Shown: positions 8,772-17,597, numbered from the stretch's first letter. The stretch: DNA of 64,000 nt from Bacilli bacterium (GCA_028287395.1 JAQBPR010000003.1:1-64000); one strand, 5' to 3'. Program-made: numbers and translations. Notes: generated by a model not told the origin, from the sequence alone.

Positions 8772-9495
8772 TCTCCCTTACAAATTCTTGTGCGCGAAAC
8801 CGTTGTCCATTTATCTTATGTGCTTCATCTGAAGCCAAATAAACAAACACATCGACAATATTTTCTGGTTCAGCGAGCTCGTAATCACAATCTGGAACCG
8901 CCAAAGCGTGCATTTCCGTATTCATTTCACCTGGATCAACCATATTCACACAAACCCCTGTTTCACTCACTTCATCTGCCCAAATTCCAGTTAGTCCCTC
9001 GACCGCAAATTTAGATACCCCATAGGCACCCCAACCTGCGTAACCCACATTGCCTGCTTCTGATGTTACGTTAATAATCGAACCTTGATTACGCTGCAGC
9101 ATCCCAACAATCACTCTTCGAGTAACTAAGAACACACCTGTTGTATTCACACGGAGCACCTCGGCAAAATCTTCTTCAGGGTAATCAAGTAAAAAAGGCA
9201 TCGGACTTGGTCCGAGAATGGATGCATTATTAATTAATACGTCGATTTGACCGAAATGCGCTTCAGCTGAAGCAACAAGACGTTCGACATCACGTGATTC
9301 AGCTACATCGGCAGCAATAGCTAATACTTCTGCACCATAAGACTCCGCTTCTAAAGCAACCTCATTTAATTTCTGCTGATTCCTTGCACAAATAATCAAA
9401 TTTACCCCGCTTTTTGCAAAAGCTATCGTCAGCGCTTTTCCCAATCCTCGCGAAGCTCCGGTAATCATGATAACTTTTCTTGTTTGGTTAGCCAT
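8749..9495 (-). CDS. Short-chain dehydrogenase/reductase (SDR)
   Basis: About 248 residues with the NAD(P)-binding TGASRGLG motif, NNAS structural motif (INNASILG), catalytic Ser in INVTSEAG and YGVSK with the Tyr-x-x-x-Lys pair. It is a classical SDR oxidoreductase of unknown substrate. ATG at 9495 follows AAGGA by about 11 bases; an upstream in-frame GTG is too close to the SD. The 23-base overlap with the QueA-like gene suggests that both proteins serve one pathway. Cytosolic; no membrane segment. Confidence 0.85.
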   Translation of the reverse strand: MANQTRKVIMITGASRGLGKALTIAFAKSGVNLIICARNQQKLNEVALEAESYGAEVLAIAADVAESRDVERLVASAEAHFGQIDVLINNASILGPSPMPFLLDYPEEDFAEVLRVNTTGVFLVTRRVIVGMLQRNQGSIINVTSEAGNVGYAGWGAYGVSKFAVEGLTGIWADEVSETGVCVNMVDPGEMNTEMHALAVPDCDYELAEPENIVDVFVYLASDEAHKINGQRFRAQEFVRESGFGGSY

Positions 9496-9596
9496 TCGGA
9501 TCACATCCTTTTTGCATACTTTTTATACATTTATGTTTATTATGTATCATATTATCATCTCAGTTGTAAAATTGCACCTATTTATTTCCTTTAAAC

Positions 9597-9627
9597 AAAA
9601 AAAAGGCAGCTACTCCGTAGCCACCTT
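9597..9627 (-). terminator. Terminator after the YjcZ-type gene
   Basis: On the minus strand GGTGGCTAC pairs with GTAGCTGCC around a 3-base loop (one mismatch) and is followed by an eight-base T-run. It lies about 50 bases past the stop at 9676. Confidence 0.85.
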
Positions 9628-9675
9628 AACTTCAAATCATATGATATCTTATCATCTTGCAGACGTACAACATAG

Positions 9676-10035
9676 TTAAATAAACGTGCGACCAATAATG
9701 ACCAATAAAATGAAGAGAACCAAAATGATTCCTGTTGAAGAAGCTCCTCCGTATGCAGCTGCCGCTGCATACACAGGCGCATGTTTCATATGGTGGTAAT
9801 GAGCATGGTGGTGATAACCCATTTGATAAGGATACGCATCTGCGGGCCCATAGGATGCTGGTGAAGTATACATTGGTGAAGTATACGCTGGTGAGATATT
9901 CGCTGGTGAAGTAAACGTCGGTAAATTAGGCATAAATTGACTAGGACTAATATTCGCATTTGCTTGACTTCCTAGCGGAGACATTCCTAAGCCAGCGATT
10001 GCGCTTGGGCCCATATTTGCTCCAAAGATTGACAT
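9676..10035 (-). CDS. YjcZ-type sporulation protein with repeat and His-rich region
   Basis: A 119-residue protein. The C-terminus is a single hydrophobic segment, GIILVLFILLVIIGRTF, preceded by YGGASS, which is the pattern of the short YjcZ/YczN family of sporulation-associated proteins. Unlike the ~30-50-residue members, this one has a long N-terminal extension: a proline/serine repeat (about 40-58, units of TSPAY type), then a His-rich patch YHHHAHYHHMKH. A sporulation-sigma-like -10 sits upstream. It is likely a small membrane or spore-envelope protein; function is unknown. The ATG at 10035 has AGAGGAG upstream. Confidence 0.7.
   Translation of the reverse strand: MSIFGANMGPSAIAGLGMSPLGSQANANISPSQFMPNLPTFTSPANISPAYTSPMYTSPASYGPADAYPYQMGYHHHAHYHHMKHAPVYAAAAAYGGASSTGIILVLFILLVIIGRTFI
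9857..9931. repeat. 15-bp tandem repeat inside the YjcZ-type gene
   Basis: Five consecutive 15-base units starting gctggtgaagtatac (9857-9871), with 1-6 changes per unit, encode the five-residue repeat SPAYT-like (TSPM Y, TSPA N, ISPA Y). The reading frame is kept, so copy number could vary without frameshift. Confidence 0.8.
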
Positions 10036-10078
10036 CTTATTATCAACTCCTCTTTCGACTTTTGTTAAGAATACAATG

Positions 10079-10087
10079 TATAGTATG
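10079..10087 (-). promoter_or_regulatory. Sporulation sigma-factor -10 (CATACTATA) before the YjcZ-type gene
   Basis: The minus strand reads CATACTATA, a full match to the CATAnnnTA -10 of mother-cell sigma-E/sigma-K promoters. Sixteen bases upstream is AATC, one mismatch from the sigma-K mACm -35. The same nonamer is found before dpaA. Confidence 0.5.
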
Positions 10088-10165
10088 TCAAAAGCGGATG
10101 GACGATTGTATGCTTGCCTAATGAGGCATAAATATATCGCCTAAATATTGTTGGCGTGATTATTA

Positions 10166-11089
10166 TTATAGTTCATTACTTCTTTTCAATAGTAATTGTT
10201 CTAATGCTTGTTCGAGCCGTGAATATTTGAATGTAAAGCCATAATCTATCGCAGCCTGCGGAGTAACACGCTGGCCTTCTAATATAAGCATCGACATCTC
10301 TCCAAAAAGCAGCTTCAGTACAAAAGAAGGTACGGAAAATAGGTGTGGACGATGGAGCACTTTGGCAATCGTTCGGCCAAACTGATCCATGGTCACAGAA
10401 TTTGGTGCAGTCGCATTGACAATTCCCGTGATTTCGTTATGATGAATGCAAAAATCAATAAGACGAACGATATCATCGATATGTATCCAAGAAACCCACT
10501 GTGTTCCTTTGCCAATTCTTCCACCCACACCAAATCGGTAAGGCATTACCATGGCACCAAGCGCGCCTCCGTCCATTCCAAGCACTAAGCCTGTGCGTAA
10601 TTTTATCAAACGTGTACCTTGTAATAAATCTATCGCCTGTTCCCAGTGATTTACCACGGTTGATAAAAAATCATGGGGATGCGTACTGGTTTTTTCTGTG
10701 CATATTTGCGTTACTGACGTTCCATAAATACCAATGGCCGAACCATTAATCACGACTTTTGGTTTATCTTGTAGCTGATCAATCAGCTTTACAATCCGTT
10801 GTACCGAAGTTTGTCTGGAATACATAATTCGCTCTTTAGCTGAATCTGACCATCTTTGATTGATCGTCTCCCCTGCCAAATTAATCCAAGCGTCCAAATG
10901 CTCCAATGAGGAATGATTCTGCTCTAATTGATCCCAAGTCATACAACGCACTCCATCCAAGCAGGCTTGTTTCGTACGGGATATTAAAATGACCTCATTC
11001 TGCTGATCGATAAAATGCTGTATTACATGGGTTCCAATAAATCCGCTTCCACCCGAAATGGCGATTTTCAAACAAGTTTTTCCAGACAC
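10166..11089 (-). CDS. TIGR01777 family NAD-dependent epimerase-like protein
   Basis: A 307-residue extended-SDR protein. The N-terminal ISGGSGFIGTHV is the NAD(P)-binding glycine motif; NLAGETINQRW and GSAIGIYG are typical of the TIGR01777/YfhF family; the C-terminus has the DUF1731 region (SVPSFVLKLLFGEMS, GQRVTPQAAIDYGF). Substrate is unknown; relatives include the plastid division protein GC1/SulA. The YxxxK pair is not in its classical form, the tyrosine being in IYG. GTG at 11089 follows AAGGAG by 9 bases; an ATG two bases earlier is out of frame. No partner gene next to it is evident. Confidence 0.82.
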   Translation of the reverse strand: MSGKTCLKIAISGGSGFIGTHVIQHFIDQQNEVILISRTKQACLDGVRCMTWDQLEQNHSSLEHLDAWINLAGETINQRWSDSAKERIMYSRQTSVQRIVKLIDQLQDKPKVVINGSAIGIYGTSVTQICTEKTSTHPHDFLSTVVNHWEQAIDLLQGTRLIKLRTGLVLGMDGGALGAMVMPYRFGVGGRIGKGTQWVSWIHIDDIVRLIDFCIHHNEITGIVNATAPNSVTMDQFGRTIAKVLHRPHLFSVPSFVLKLLFGEMSMLILEGQRVTPQAAIDYGFTFKYSRLEQALEQLLLKRSNEL

Positions 11090-11142
11090 ATCGATTCACT
11101 CCTTATAACATTTCTCTATATATTAAATAGTTTATGAAGTGA

Positions 11143-11172
11143 TTGAAACTATGTCCGTTCCTATAGTATCAT
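11143..11172 (+). promoter_or_regulatory. Sigma-A-like promoter for the DUF2533 gene
   Basis: TTGAAA at 11143-11148 and TATCAT at 11167-11172 are 18 bases apart, ending 38 bases before the ATG. Confidence 0.45.
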
Positions 11173-11210
11173 AAATAAAGCAAATCCAACTTAACCTAAA
11201 GGGGAATTTT

Positions 11211-11468
11211 ATGAGTGTTCACGAAGCCATAACCGCACATTCCAGAAAGCAACACGAGCATATCGAAGCATTTCTTCATCTCGATCAGCTTCGTGAGCAG
11301 TATATTGAACAAGCTTTACAAAAATGCCTCTCCAAACAACCATACAGCGTCAATGGAATCAATCAAATCAGTCAACAAATCAATGAACACGCCAAAAAAG
11401 GGATTTCACCGCTTCGCAAACTTATTACAGAGCAAATGTTGGAGCAGTATGCAGCCACAATAAAGTAG
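11211..11468 (+). CDS. DUF2533 (YpbS-like) protein
   Basis: An 85-residue soluble, mostly helical protein. VHEAITAHSRKQHEHIEAFLHLDQLREQYI and GISPLRKLITEQML match the DUF2533/YpbS family found in Bacillales, whose function is unknown. AAGGGGA lies 7 bases before the ATG. It is one of only two plus-strand genes here and has its own promoter and a strong terminator, so it is probably a single-gene unit. Confidence 0.8.
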   Translation: MSVHEAITAHSRKQHEHIEAFLHLDQLREQYIEQALQKCLSKQPYSVNGINQISQQINEHAKKGISPLRKLITEQMLEQYAATIK

Positions 11469-11478
11469 CATCCAATTG

Positions 11479-11507
11479 GGTTGAACGATCTGTCGTTCAA
11501 CCTTTTT
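11479..11507 (+). terminator. Terminator after the DUF2533 gene
   Basis: GGTTGAACGA pairs perfectly with TCGTTCAACC around a 4-base loop, followed by TTTTT. It ends at the stop codon of the convergent kapB. Confidence 0.92.
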
Positions 11508-11889
11508 ACTTTTCAAAATAATCCTTTTCAAGGCTTTCTAATTCATTCAGACACTTTTGTGCAAAAAGCATGGCATGTTTAAGCTCTTCCATTTCGTCGT
11601 GCAACGCTCGATATAAGGATTCTTTATAGTCGGGTATGGTTTTTCCGTATGGAGAAATGGTATGCAAAGGCATTAAGGCAATTTCTTGATAAGCCAAAGC
11701 GCGACGTTGATGGAAAAAGGCTACATTAGCTTGCATCGGGTTATGTAAATCGCCTTGTGCAGGATGTTTCAACACGGCTAATACTTTAACGGCCGCTTTG
11801 ATGGCAGATGCTTCAACGATCTCCCCGATATATTCTCCCGTCTTATAGGCTGCAATAACAAAATCTCCTGCTTGAAATAAATTTGACAT
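11506..11889 (-). CDS. kapB: Kinase-associated protein B (KapB)
   Basis: A 127-residue protein closely matching B. subtilis KapB: YKTGEYIGEIVE, AVVKVLAVLKHP-type core (AAVKVLAVLKHPAQGDLHNP), FFHQRRALAYQE and a C-terminal helix ending SLEKDYFEK. KapB supports signalling by sporulation kinase KinB. No signal peptide or lipobox is visible, so it should be cytoplasmic despite the historic lipoprotein name. In B. subtilis kapB sits beside kinB; here an orphan histidine kinase lies three genes upstream. The ATG at 11889 is used; the upstream GGGAGGAATATAG provides an SD. Confidence 0.9.
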   Translation of the reverse strand: MSNLFQAGDFVIAAYKTGEYIGEIVEASAIKAAVKVLAVLKHPAQGDLHNPMQANVAFFHQRRALAYQEIALMPLHTISPYGKTIPDYKESLYRALHDEMEELKHAMLFAQKCLNELESLEKDYFEK

Positions 11890-11919
11890 CTATATTCCTC
11901 CCGATGAATCTGAATTTTT

Positions 11920-11955
11920 CAAAAAAAACCCAAAGATCTAAGGAAGATCTTAGGG
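11920..11955 (-). terminator. Terminator between ricA and kapB
   Basis: The minus strand has CCTAAGATCT, a short loop and AGATCTTTGG, followed by eight T residues. It follows the ricA stop by about 20 bases. Confidence 0.85.
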
Positions 11956-11976
11956 CCCATTTTAAACTGACTTTAT

Positions 11977-12429
11977 TTAATCGCTGCAATTCGCTTCATC
12001 CGGATCCACAGTACCGGCTTCGACATCAATTTTTTGCGCAACAGTATCCCGTACAACACCCATCACTAACTGCAATAAATAGTTAATATCACTTTGGGAT
12101 TGCTGAAATTCGCTGACAATTGGAATTTGGTCTAATTCATCCTGTAGAACACTAATTTCCGCTTCAATTTTATCGACCATCTTCTGATTTTTGAACGATT
12201 CAAAAGCAACGATTTCCTTTTGCTTCTTCTTAATTATGCTAATTAATTGCTGTACATGCTCATTCGAATTGATTTGCTTTTCCGACTTTTGATAAAACTC
12301 CACTTCAGTTGAGGTCGAAATTAATTCGGCCAGCTCCTTGGCTTTTACCATTATATCTTCTCGCACAATTAATTCAGTTGAATTAAAATGCTCCATCACA
12401 CAGCCTTGATCTTGATTATGATCATTCAT
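11977..12429 (-). CDS. ricA: RicA/YmcA-family regulator (YlbF superfamily)
   Basis: A 150-residue, helical and charged protein: IMVKAKELAELISTSTEVEFYQKSEKQI and NSNEHVQQLISIIKKKQKEIVAFE are typical of the YlbF/YmcA superfamily. Its place directly after miaB (21 bases) is the same as ymcA after ymcB in B. subtilis, which decides RicA over YlbF. RicA works with RicF and RicT in a complex that speeds the Spo0F phosphorelay step and affects RNase Y processing. A cysteine is in the extreme C-terminus (EANCSD) and one near the N-terminus; RicAFT binds Fe-S clusters. ATG at 12429 has GGAG 10 bases before it. Confidence 0.85.
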   Translation of the reverse strand: MNDHNQDQGCVMEHFNSTELIVREDIMVKAKELAELISTSTEVEFYQKSEKQINSNEHVQQLISIIKKKQKEIVAFESFKNQKMVDKIEAEISVLQDELDQIPIVSEFQQSQSDINYLLQLVMGVVRDTVAQKIDVEAGTVDPDEANCSD

Positions 12430-12450
12430 TTTTTCACGCTCCAACCTTAT

Positions 12451-14040
12451 TTATACAGCACTTTTCGCAACTTCAGCGACTATTTCACCTTTTATAATCC
12501 ATGTTTGCGCTTCCGTTATTTTTACAAGCACAGTCTGACCTATGAGCTCTAATGAACCTGTAAAATGAACCAGCTTATTGGTCCTTGTTCTTCCTGCCAA
12601 CACGTTTGGATTGTTCTTGCTCTCACCCTCAACCAAAACTTCAATCACTTGATCGCGAAGTTTTTCATTGCTGCGCTTACTCAACTCATTCATCGCGTTA
12701 TTTAAACGCTGCAATCGCTCTTTTTTTACCAGCTCCGGCACATTATCTTCCATTGCAGCAGCAGGGGTACCTTCACGCGGTGAATAATTATAAGTAAAAG
12801 CAAAATCAAAACCAACCACATGAACAAGCGACAAAGTATCCGCAAACTGTTCCTCTGTTTCACCTGGGAATCCAACAATGATATCCGTGGTCAAGACAAC
12901 ATCCGGAATAGCTTGTCTAATTTTGCTGACCAGAATCAAATAATCTTCACGACTATATTTGCGGCTCATTTTCTTTAATACTTCCGTGCTGCCCGACTGA
13001 ACCGGTAAATGAATATGCTCCATCAAATTACCGCGTTTACTTAACACGGCGATCAGATCATCATCGAAATCTCTTGGATGTGAGGTCGTGAAACGAACTC
13101 TGGGAATATCAACTTTACGCACATCGTCCATTAAATTAGCAAATGTATAGTGGATATCGCTAAAATCTTTACCGTAGGCATTCACATTCTGACCGAGAAG
13201 CATAATTTCTTTAAATCCTTGTCGCGCCAAATCTCGCACTTCGCCAAGAACATCCTGCGGTCTTCTGCTCCGCTCCTTACCTCGCGTATAGGGGACAATA
13301 CAATAAGTACAGAACTTATCACAACCATACATGATATTGACCCATGCCTTCATTCCTTCGCGTTTCTTTGGAAGATTTTCAATAATATCGCCTTCCTTCG
13401 ACCATACCTCGATAACCATTTCCTTACATAAATAAGCTTCTTTAAGCAAATGCGGCAAGCGATGTATGTTATGCGTCCCAAAAATCAGATCGACAAAAGG
13501 ATGCTTTTGCATAATTCGATTAACAACAGCTTCTTCTTGGGACATACATCCGCAAACGCCTAAGATAAGCGATGGATTTTGCAGCTTTAATGCTTTTAAA
13601 TGTCCTAATTCACCAAACACTTTATCTTCAGCGTTCTCGCGAACAGCGCAGGTATTTAATAAAATCACATCCGCCATTTGTTTATCTTCTGTCCTCTGAT
13701 AGCCCATTGCTTCGAAAATACCCATCATCGTTTCCGTATCATGTTCATTCATTTGACAGCCATAGGTGAAAATGGCATACCATTTACCTTGTCCAAATTG
13801 GCTTAGTTCCTCAGGAATCGCATTTTCGTACAACACCTGAATCGTTTCTTTTCCTCTTTGTTTTTCTTGGCTATAGCTAGGCTCCGACTTAATAAATATA
13901 TCCCGTCCGGATACCCTTATTTTTTTTCCATTCTCGTCTTCGCTTATCATTTTGGCATTGGAAAAATCGAAGAATTTGGAGTAGTCCTTCTCACCCTTAG
14001 CGGCTTTTAAGTCTGCTGGGCTTTTGACCTCCTTATTCAT
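12451..14040 (-). CDS. miaB: tRNA-2-methylthio-N6-dimethylallyladenosine synthase MiaB
   Basis: A 529-residue methylthiotransferase that adds the methylthio group to i6A37 of tRNA using two 4Fe-4S clusters. Cluster cysteines of the UPF0004 domain are at 95 (YGCQMNEHD), 131 (NTCAVRE) and 165 (GCMSQ); the radical-SAM CxxxCxxC is at 240-247 (CDKFCTYC). A C-terminal TRAM domain follows. The 75-residue N-terminal extension is like that of Bacillus MiaB. ATG at 14040. The first motif YGCQMN, rather than LGCxKN, separates it from RimO, which is present elsewhere in the window. Confidence 0.95.
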   Translation of the reverse strand: MNKEVKSPADLKAAKGEKDYSKFFDFSNAKMISEDENGKKIRVSGRDIFIKSEPSYSQEKQRGKETIQVLYENAIPEELSQFGQGKWYAIFTYGCQMNEHDTETMMGIFEAMGYQRTEDKQMADVILLNTCAVRENAEDKVFGELGHLKALKLQNPSLILGVCGCMSQEEAVVNRIMQKHPFVDLIFGTHNIHRLPHLLKEAYLCKEMVIEVWSKEGDIIENLPKKREGMKAWVNIMYGCDKFCTYCIVPYTRGKERSRRPQDVLGEVRDLARQGFKEIMLLGQNVNAYGKDFSDIHYTFANLMDDVRKVDIPRVRFTTSHPRDFDDDLIAVLSKRGNLMEHIHLPVQSGSTEVLKKMSRKYSREDYLILVSKIRQAIPDVVLTTDIIVGFPGETEEQFADTLSLVHVVGFDFAFTYNYSPREGTPAAAMEDNVPELVKKERLQRLNNAMNELSKRSNEKLRDQVIEVLVEGESKNNPNVLAGRTRTNKLVHFTGSLELIGQTVLVKITEAQTWIIKGEIVAEVAKSAV

Positions 14041-14146
14041 TGCGGTTCACTTCCTTCTATTATGAATTCAATAAACAATTATAACATGATATGAAACGTA
14101 TATCCATCCGAATATAAAGGCAAAATAAGCACGCTACGTCTGTTTT

Positions 14147-16003
14147 TTAGGCTAACAACACATGAGAGGTAGGCAGTTCGATCAGAAAAGTAGTACCTTC
14201 CTGCTTTTTACTTTGCACACTTATCGTTCCTTGATGCAGCTCAATAATTTTCAAGCTAACCATTAAACCAAGTCCTGTTCCATTTTGCTTTGTTGTAAAA
14301 AACGGTTCCCAAATCTGCTTCAAAAGTTCAGGTGAGATCCCTATACCTTGATCGGAAATGCGGATTTGTACTGCTTTGTGTGAATCAAAAGACAATGAAA
14401 TATGTATATTCCCACGATCATCCATCGACTCAATCGCATTTTTAATCAAATTCATCAATACTTGCTTGATTTTATTCGGATCACATTCTAATGTGTACGG
14501 CAGCGATTCTTCATATTCAAAAATAATGCGAACCATTCGTTCATTTAAAAGCGGTTGAAACAGCAAAATAGTCTCGTCTAGAAGGTCCTTAATCGAATGC
14601 TTTACAAACTGAACTTGTGATGGATTAGAAAAAAGCAAGAAGTTATTAATCATCTCATTGATGCGGTTTATTTCAGACATAATGGCATGAAGATGCGTGG
14701 GATTTTGAATATCTTTTTTCATAAGCTGAAGAAACCCTGAAATAACGGTCATCGGATTACGAATTTCATGAGCAACACTCGCCGCCATTTGACCAACAAC
14801 AGCCATTTTCTCCGTCTTTTTCATCAATTCAAGCATTACAGAAAGGCGCTTGACCATTAAATAAATTAAAATGCAAATAAATAAGAGAATACTCAAGTTA
14901 GTAAAGCTTGGTAAATTAGAGGTCATCCGAAACATATATTTAAAAATATCCATTAAACCCGTAGCCGATACAATGGCAAGTCCGATCAGAACAACACCTG
15001 CTTCACGATTGCCTGTCCATGCTTTATGAGCGATATGCACCAATACAATGACAATGCTAATCGCAATAAATAGCAAATAAAAAATGACCGCTTGCGGAAT
15101 GGTGATTAGATTAAACCCGATCCCGCTAAGGAAAACAACAGCACAAATACAAGTGAATTGCCAGAGCTTGCGAATGACTTGCAGATAACCTGCACCAAAC
15201 ATTTGTTCAATAAAAGAAAGCATAGCTCCAACCCAAAGATATAAAGTAATAAGCTCTGTAAAGGTCCAAAACATCGGGGCATCGTAGAACAAATAAATCA
15301 CTTTTGTTAAACAAATACTATATAATCCGTAAAAAAGTAAAAATGCTGAAAAGGAAGTAAATACCCATTGCTTCGATAAATTTGTCGAAATCACTAAGAA
15401 AATCAAACCGCTAACCATATAAAGAAAGCCGAAGATCAACCTTTCCGTCCCGGAATGAAGAATTTGAAGATTAAAATCTGCTCTAGTGCCTAGCTTTGCG
15501 TCAGAAATGATGCCCATATTTTTGGATTGTGAATAAACATGAAGATATAGCGGTTTTCCTAAAGCATCATTCGGTAGTTTAACAATACGTAATGGTGTCC
15601 CAGGATATTTGGTTCTTTGAAGGGGATCGAAGCTGCCAAAGCTATAGATTAAACGTTCCCCGCTGTAAATTTGGTAATGTTCGAATACTTGAACCGATAA
15701 ACTAGGGTCGGGAAATTCTCCATAAGGCAAAATCGTCCGGAGCCACATTTCATTTTGAGTACCGCGATCCTTTGGGTTATTAGGAAATTCAATCGACTTC
15801 CAACCTTGATCATCGTTAGCTTGATCTCTCCACTCTGCAAAAACAGTTGAATCACTTGGTGCAGCTCCCATACGATAATCCCAATTGTGCAAAATAACAG
15901 AGTTATCTTCATGCTCGCCTGTGTTAAACATAAACAAATACAAAACGGTGGATACAAGAGCAATCATAAGCGCAGCAAAGACGATTTTAATGATTTTGTA
16001 CAT
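14147..16003 (-). CDS. Sensor histidine kinase, KinB-like phosphorelay type with 7TM sensor
   Basis: A 618-residue kinase. An N-terminal membrane segment and an extracytoplasmic beta-rich region (about 30-190) precede seven or so membrane helices (about 190-395), the arrangement of 7TMR-DISM sensors. Then come the HisKA H-box with His412 (SVAHEIRNPMTVISGFLQLM), N-box (QVLMNLIKNAIES), G1 box (DQGIGIS), F-box (EPFFTTK) and G2 (GTGLGL). The H-box resembles sporulation kinases. No response regulator is adjacent, which suits phosphorelay entry through Spo0F. Neighbours miaB, ricA and kapB also touch on sporulation signalling. Ligand unknown. Confidence 0.85.
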   Translation of the reverse strand: MYKIIKIVFAALMIALVSTVLYLFMFNTGEHEDNSVILHNWDYRMGAAPSDSTVFAEWRDQANDDQGWKSIEFPNNPKDRGTQNEMWLRTILPYGEFPDPSLSVQVFEHYQIYSGERLIYSFGSFDPLQRTKYPGTPLRIVKLPNDALGKPLYLHVYSQSKNMGIISDAKLGTRADFNLQILHSGTERLIFGFLYMVSGLIFLVISTNLSKQWVFTSFSAFLLFYGLYSICLTKVIYLFYDAPMFWTFTELITLYLWVGAMLSFIEQMFGAGYLQVIRKLWQFTCICAVVFLSGIGFNLITIPQAVIFYLLFIAISIVIVLVHIAHKAWTGNREAGVVLIGLAIVSATGLMDIFKYMFRMTSNLPSFTNLSILLFICILIYLMVKRLSVMLELMKKTEKMAVVGQMAASVAHEIRNPMTVISGFLQLMKKDIQNPTHLHAIMSEINRINEMINNFLLFSNPSQVQFVKHSIKDLLDETILLFQPLLNERMVRIIFEYEESLPYTLECDPNKIKQVLMNLIKNAIESMDDRGNIHISLSFDSHKAVQIRISDQGIGISPELLKQIWEPFFTTKQNGTGLGLMVSLKIIELHQGTISVQSKKQEGTTFLIELPTSHVLLA

Positions 16004-16089
16004 ATATTAACCCTCAGATCTCTTGAAGTTATTGCATTGTACAAAAATTCAACATGCGAAGATAAATTCCTGCTTCTCTTACGATTGAA

Positions 16090-16659
16090 TTATTCCAAAA
16101 TATGCGCGTATTCGCCCGTTTTCACCCCTGCTGCATTAGCCTCGTCTGTGTCAATGTGCAGATCAAGCGCAAAATGCTCGGAAACACGCGCCAATACATC
16201 CTCCAAAATGAGTGGTCGTTCTCCATTTAATTTCACTGTCAATACCTGCTGATCTACGATTCCCCAAGCTTCTGCATCTTTCGTATGAAAATGGATATGA
16301 CGTGCGGCTACAATCACACCATGCTTAATATCGATCTCTCCGGCAGGACCGATTATTTTTATCCCTGGAGTCCCCTCAATTTTTCCGGATTGTCTAACTG
16401 GCGGATTTACGCCAAGAACATAAGAATCCGTCCGGGAAATTTCCAACTGTGTACTTCCTCTCGCTGGACCGAGAATGCGAATCTTTTCCATCTTTCCTTT
16501 GGGTCCTTGTACAGTTACGACTTCTTCTGCTGCATATTGACCAGGTTGCGAAAGCTTCTTCAACTCCGTCAATAGATATCCTTTTCCAAATAAAGCATCC
16601 ATGTGCTCTGGTGACAAGTGAATATGACGTGCGGATACACCGATATGAACCTGCTTCAT
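16090..16659 (-). CDS. pduL: Phosphate propanoyltransferase PduL-like
   Basis: A 189-residue PduL-type acyltransferase that interconverts acyl-CoA and acyl phosphate. The two histidine motifs are SARHIHLS (near residue 9) and AARHIHFH (near 118), and the fold has the ILGPARGSTQLEIS and VNPPVRQSG segments of the family. There is no N-terminal microcompartment targeting extension, so a cytosolic housekeeping role is likely. SD GGAGG precedes ATG by 9 bases. It follows korB after a terminator-like hairpin, which may make its expression partly dependent on read-through. Confidence 0.88.
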   Translation of the reverse strand: MKQVHIGVSARHIHLSPEHMDALFGKGYLLTELKKLSQPGQYAAEEVVTVQGPKGKMEKIRILGPARGSTQLEISRTDSYVLGVNPPVRQSGKIEGTPGIKIIGPAGEIDIKHGVIVAARHIHFHTKDAEAWGIVDQQVLTVKLNGERPLILEDVLARVSEHFALDLHIDTDEANAAGVKTGEYAHILE

Positions 16660-16680
16660 TTCCTTCTGCCTCCTCGAAAT

Positions 16681-16713
16681 AGAAAAGGTATATGGCAGAG
16701 GCCATATACCTTT
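16681..16713 (-). terminator. Terminator or attenuator between korB and pduL
   Basis: AAGGTATATGGC pairs with GCCATATACCTT around a 4-base loop; the minus-strand tail is TTTTCTATTT. It lies 15 bases past the korB stop. Confidence 0.75.
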
Positions 16714-16727
16714 AAAGTATTACCTTA

Positions 16728-17597
16728 TTATTTGAATTCAGCAACTAATTTTTCAAATTCTTCTTCGGTAATTTTAATATTTGATCCTGCTAACGATTCC
16801 TGTTTAAAACCATATACCATATCTTCGTAGCTTTTCCTTGATTTATCTTGATAAATCAGGCCGGTCAGCATTCCGTTAGTTTCCATTAATTTGGTCATCG
16901 CCATCACACGGTTGGAATTATCATAGTCTGGAATTTCTTCCAAATCGACGATATTCTCTTTAAACCAGTCGTACGTATTCACTTTATTAAAAGTAACACA
17001 AGGACTAAATACATTAATCAGTGAGAACCCTTTATGTTGAATGCCTTGTTCAATTAACGAAGTCAATTGCTTCAAATTACTTGAAAAAGATTGCGCAATA
17101 AAGGTAGCTCCAGCTGATAAAGCAACTTCTAAAGGTGCAAGTGCCGATTCAATTGAACCGCCCGGTGCATTTTTAGGTGTTTTAAAACCTTCCGCGCTGC
17201 GGGGTGAAGGTTGTCCCTTCGTTAAACCATAGATTTGATTATCCATCACGATATAGGTGATATCGATATTTCTCCGAATAGAATGCACAGTATGTCCCAT
17301 CCCAATTGCAAAGCCGTCACCATCTCCACCGGAAGCAATCACGGTTAATTCACGATTTGCCATCTTCACACCTTGAGCGATCGGAAGTGATCTGCCATGC
17401 ACACCATGAAAGCCATAAGCATTAATATAACCTGAAATTCTTCCTGAGCATCCGATTCCCGAAACGATCGCCAAATTCTCAGGTTCTAAACCAACGTTTG
17501 CCGCTGCTCTTTGAATGGCCGCTTGTACGGAAAAATCGCCGCAACCAGGACACCAATTGGGTTTAACGTTATTACGAAAGTCTTTTAACGTTGCCAT
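16728..17597 (-). CDS. korB: 2-oxoacid:ferredoxin oxidoreductase, beta subunit
   Basis: A 289-residue thiamine-diphosphate-binding beta subunit. NWCPGCGDF (Cys16 and Cys19), GIGCSGR and the GDGDGFAIG ThDP-binding motif near residue 90 identify it. With KorA it oxidises 2-oxoacids (2-oxoglutarate, pyruvate or branched-chain oxoacids) to acyl-CoA and reduces ferredoxin. The ATG comes directly after the korA stop codon, so the pair is co-translated. The substrate is not fixed by the sequence; many Bacillales enzymes of this type are annotated 2-oxoglutarate-specific. Confidence 0.92.
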   Translation of the reverse strand: MATLKDFRNNVKPNWCPGCGDFSVQAAIQRAAANVGLEPENLAIVSGIGCSGRISGYINAYGFHGVHGRSLPIAQGVKMANRELTVIASGGDGDGFAIGMGHTVHSIRRNIDITYIVMDNQIYGLTKGQPSPRSAEGFKTPKNAPGGSIESALAPLEVALSAGATFIAQSFSSNLKQLTSLIEQGIQHKGFSLINVFSPCVTFNKVNTYDWFKENIVDLEEIPDYDNSNRVMAMTKLMETNGMLTGLIYQDKSRKSYEDMVYGFKQESLAGSNIKITEEEFEKLVAEFK

